A DNA stretch of 5,714 nt from Candidatus Lindowiibacteriota bacterium. Its GTDB lineage: Bacteria > Lindowbacteria > 2-12-FULL-62-27. Below, piece by piece: positions 4,738 through 5,714 of the stretch. The stretch is from assembly GCA_023249255.1 (NCBI GenBank), contig JAHFCY010000207.1:1-5714 (forward strand), given 5' to 3'. A model generated the notes under the pieces. It made no database searches and was not told the origin of the DNA. It was given only the letters and a program-made list of their open reading frames with translations. Both the position numbers and the translations under genes were made by a program. Every line of letters starts with the position of its first letter. Position 1 is the first letter of the stretch.

Positions 4738-5714
4738 GGTGATTTGGGAGCATTGGGATCCTGTGGAGTTGCTGTCACTCCACAATCTCTAAGATCAGCG
4801 AGGTATTTAATTGTATCCAGCGGCATTTCAATCCTCTCCTCCGCCGCGAAAACGCCATCGCGATTGCGGTCGACGTAAAGATGAAGTGGGCCGGGCACAG
4901 CCGTCAAATCCAGCATGTTCCGAAGACCGCCCCACCTGTTTCTAGAGGAATCGCCGCCCCAGAAGACATAGTCCCCCGTGTTGAGAAACATGTTGCCGTC
5001 CTCCAGAAATCGCTCGGCCAGGGAACCATCCGGCTGGGTATTGCCGGAAGGATATATCGAGTTGGGAAAATCTCCAAACAGGACGATGATGTCCATGGCG
5101 CCGTCACCGACATTTCGTTTGGTCCATCCCGGCAGATCTGTTTCGGACACCACCTCAACGCTCTTCATTTTCCTTCCGATCGCCTTTTGGATCTGCGCCG
5201 CTTCCCGCGCCGCACTTTCCCTTGGAATCCAGTTGGTCTGTTCGGTGTAGAATGCGACGTCGACCTTGGAAAGATCCGCGACGGTCGGCAGCCATTTCAG
5301 CATGAATTCAGTGATGACATTTGCCTTGGGAAAAACTGTTTCGACAGTTGTTTCGGGGTTTACAATTTCGTCGGCCGTCTGGTAAATCAGCGCGACGCGT
5401 CCGCCATCCCGACGGTTGCGGATCACGACCGGATCGGCGTTTTCGCCGCCGTCATCCGCGAAACTCGCTTCGACCTTCCAGTCCCCGCCCAGTTGCCGGA
5501 CGGGAAGCGCCCGTGGAGATTGGAAGGGTTTCAGGCTTGGGAGAAATTTTTTCCCGAGTGCGGAGACTTTCATCTTCGGTCCGTCGTTCCAATTATGCAG
5601 AGGAATGGAAATCGGCCGGAAAGATCCGGTTGGCCTGTCAAATAGAATCGAGACCGTGTTGTTCCGGCCGCTTCCGATCTCAAATGAACCGTACAGCGGG
5701 GCGAAACGCAGGAG
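4734..5714 (-). CDS. Secreted-type protein of unknown function with EF-hand-like calcium loop, 5' partial
   Basis: The frame is open from the window edge to a TGA at 4734-4736, giving 326 visible residues; the true start lies beyond the window, and the ATG at 5573 is internal (LYGSFEIGSGRNNTVSILFD precedes it in frame). Near the C-terminus, DRNRDGVFAAEE (visible residues 282-293) is a textbook 12-residue EF-hand or dockerin-type loop with D, N, D, G and E at positions 1, 3, 5, 6 and 12. A central part with alternating hydrophobic strands, DIIVLFGDFPNSIYP, then DGSLAERFLEDGNMFLNTGDYVFW, resembles a flavodoxin-like or amidotransferase-like fold, but no catalytic Cys-His-Glu set is evident. I do not recognise the family. 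The last 30 residues come from lower-GC DNA and contain a hairpin, so the C-terminus may have been altered by the neighbouring island. Confidence 0.75.
   Translation of the reverse strand, partial: LLRFAPLYGSFEIGSGRNNTVSILFDRPTGSFRPISIPLHNWNDGPKMKVSALGKKFLPSLKPFQSPRALPVRQLGGDWKVEASFADDGGENADPVVIRNRRDGGRVALIYQTADEIVNPETTVETVFPKANVITEFMLKWLPTVADLSKVDVAFYTEQTNWIPRESAAREAAQIQKAIGRKMKSVEVVSETDLPGWTKRNVGDGAMDIIVLFGDFPNSIYPSGNTQPDGSLAERFLEDGNMFLNTGDYVFWGGDSSRNRWGGLRNMLDLTAVPGPLHLYVDRNRDGVFAAEERIEMPLDTIKYLADLRDCGVTATPQDPNAPKSP
4762..4784 (-). repeat. Hairpin with TGTGGAGT/ACTCCACA arms, copy B
   Basis: A perfect 8-bp stem (4762-4769 with 4777-4784) encloses a 7-base loop. It lies inside the 3' end of the upstream gene, 25 bases before the membrane-protein start, where it could influence coupled translation. 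Arms and loop size match copy A at 4351-4373, but loop sequences and reading frames differ. Confidence 0.55.

Larger units (their letters stand above)
3975..4740. other. AT-rich island, probably acquired
   Basis: Base composition drops sharply here: 44 of 120 bases (37%) are G or C in 4441-4560, against 34 of 60 (57%) in 2221-2280 within npdG. The island corresponds closely to the membrane-protein gene. The left edge is abrupt and cuts the TPR gene; the right edge is softer, fading through about 4740-4830. I see no transposase, integrase, tRNA or clear terminal inverted repeats, so the route of entry is unknown. Confidence 0.65.

Noticed and set aside
4738-4785. Upstream start of the membrane protein at ATG 4785
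   Set aside because: The added residues MWSDSNSTGSQCSQIT are polar, overlap the upstream gene, and merely read its 3' end; ATG 4737 with the ATGA overlap is simpler.
4881-5645. A 254-codon + strand frame opposite the EF-hand protein
   Set aside because: The - strand frame has coherent domains and extends through the window edge; the + frame has none.

Overview
The window (5,714 bp) looks like a bacterial chromosome of about 55-60% GC. It has Shine-Dalgarno-preceded starts, a TATAAT-type promoter and an intrinsic terminator. Its core is part of a coenzyme F420 locus: cofG (C-terminal end only) and cofH on the + strand, facing npdG (F420:NADP oxidoreductase) and cofE (F420-0:gamma-glutamyl ligase) on the - strand. 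cofG and cofH are separate genes rather than a fused fbiC, which argues against a typical actinobacterium. I cannot name the taxon.

Layout. Bases 1-1556 hold cofG and cofH, joined by an ATGA stop/start overlap. A 58-bp stem-loop repeat begins exactly at the stop codon of each gene (268-325 and 1554-1611). The two copies are 54/58 identical, and two of the four differences form a compensatory base-pair change in the stem. Bases 1612-1744 hold a promoter and a structured leader for a small exported protein (1745-2035). A strong hairpin terminator (2056-2084) separates this gene from the convergent - strand genes. Bases 2090-3491 hold npdG and cofE. cofE has its own promoter (3565-3592) overlapping a perfect 15-bp palindrome. 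Its conserved N-terminal strand lies upstream of the first standard start codon, so its true start is unusual.

Bases 3573-3971 hold a short TPR protein that begins in the middle of a TPR unit and looks like the surviving 3' end of a larger gene. Next is an AT-rich island (about 3975-4740; 37% GC by hand count over 4441-4560) encoding an eight-helix membrane protein built from two tandem four-helix halves. The protein's last 13 codons run out of frame into the TPR gene. Its start overlaps the stop of an upstream, window-truncated, GC-rich gene (4734-5714) for a secreted-type protein of unknown function with a canonical EF-hand-like calcium loop.

How the genes work together: CofH and CofG make the deazaflavin FO, CofE adds the glutamate tail to F420-0, and NpdG exchanges hydride between F420 and NADP. 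The middle steps (CofC/CofD) are not in the window. The - strand genes upstream of cofE have no evident link to F420. The most notable items are the covarying stem-loop repeat at cof stop codons, the cofE start and operator region, and the internally duplicated membrane protein on an apparently acquired island.
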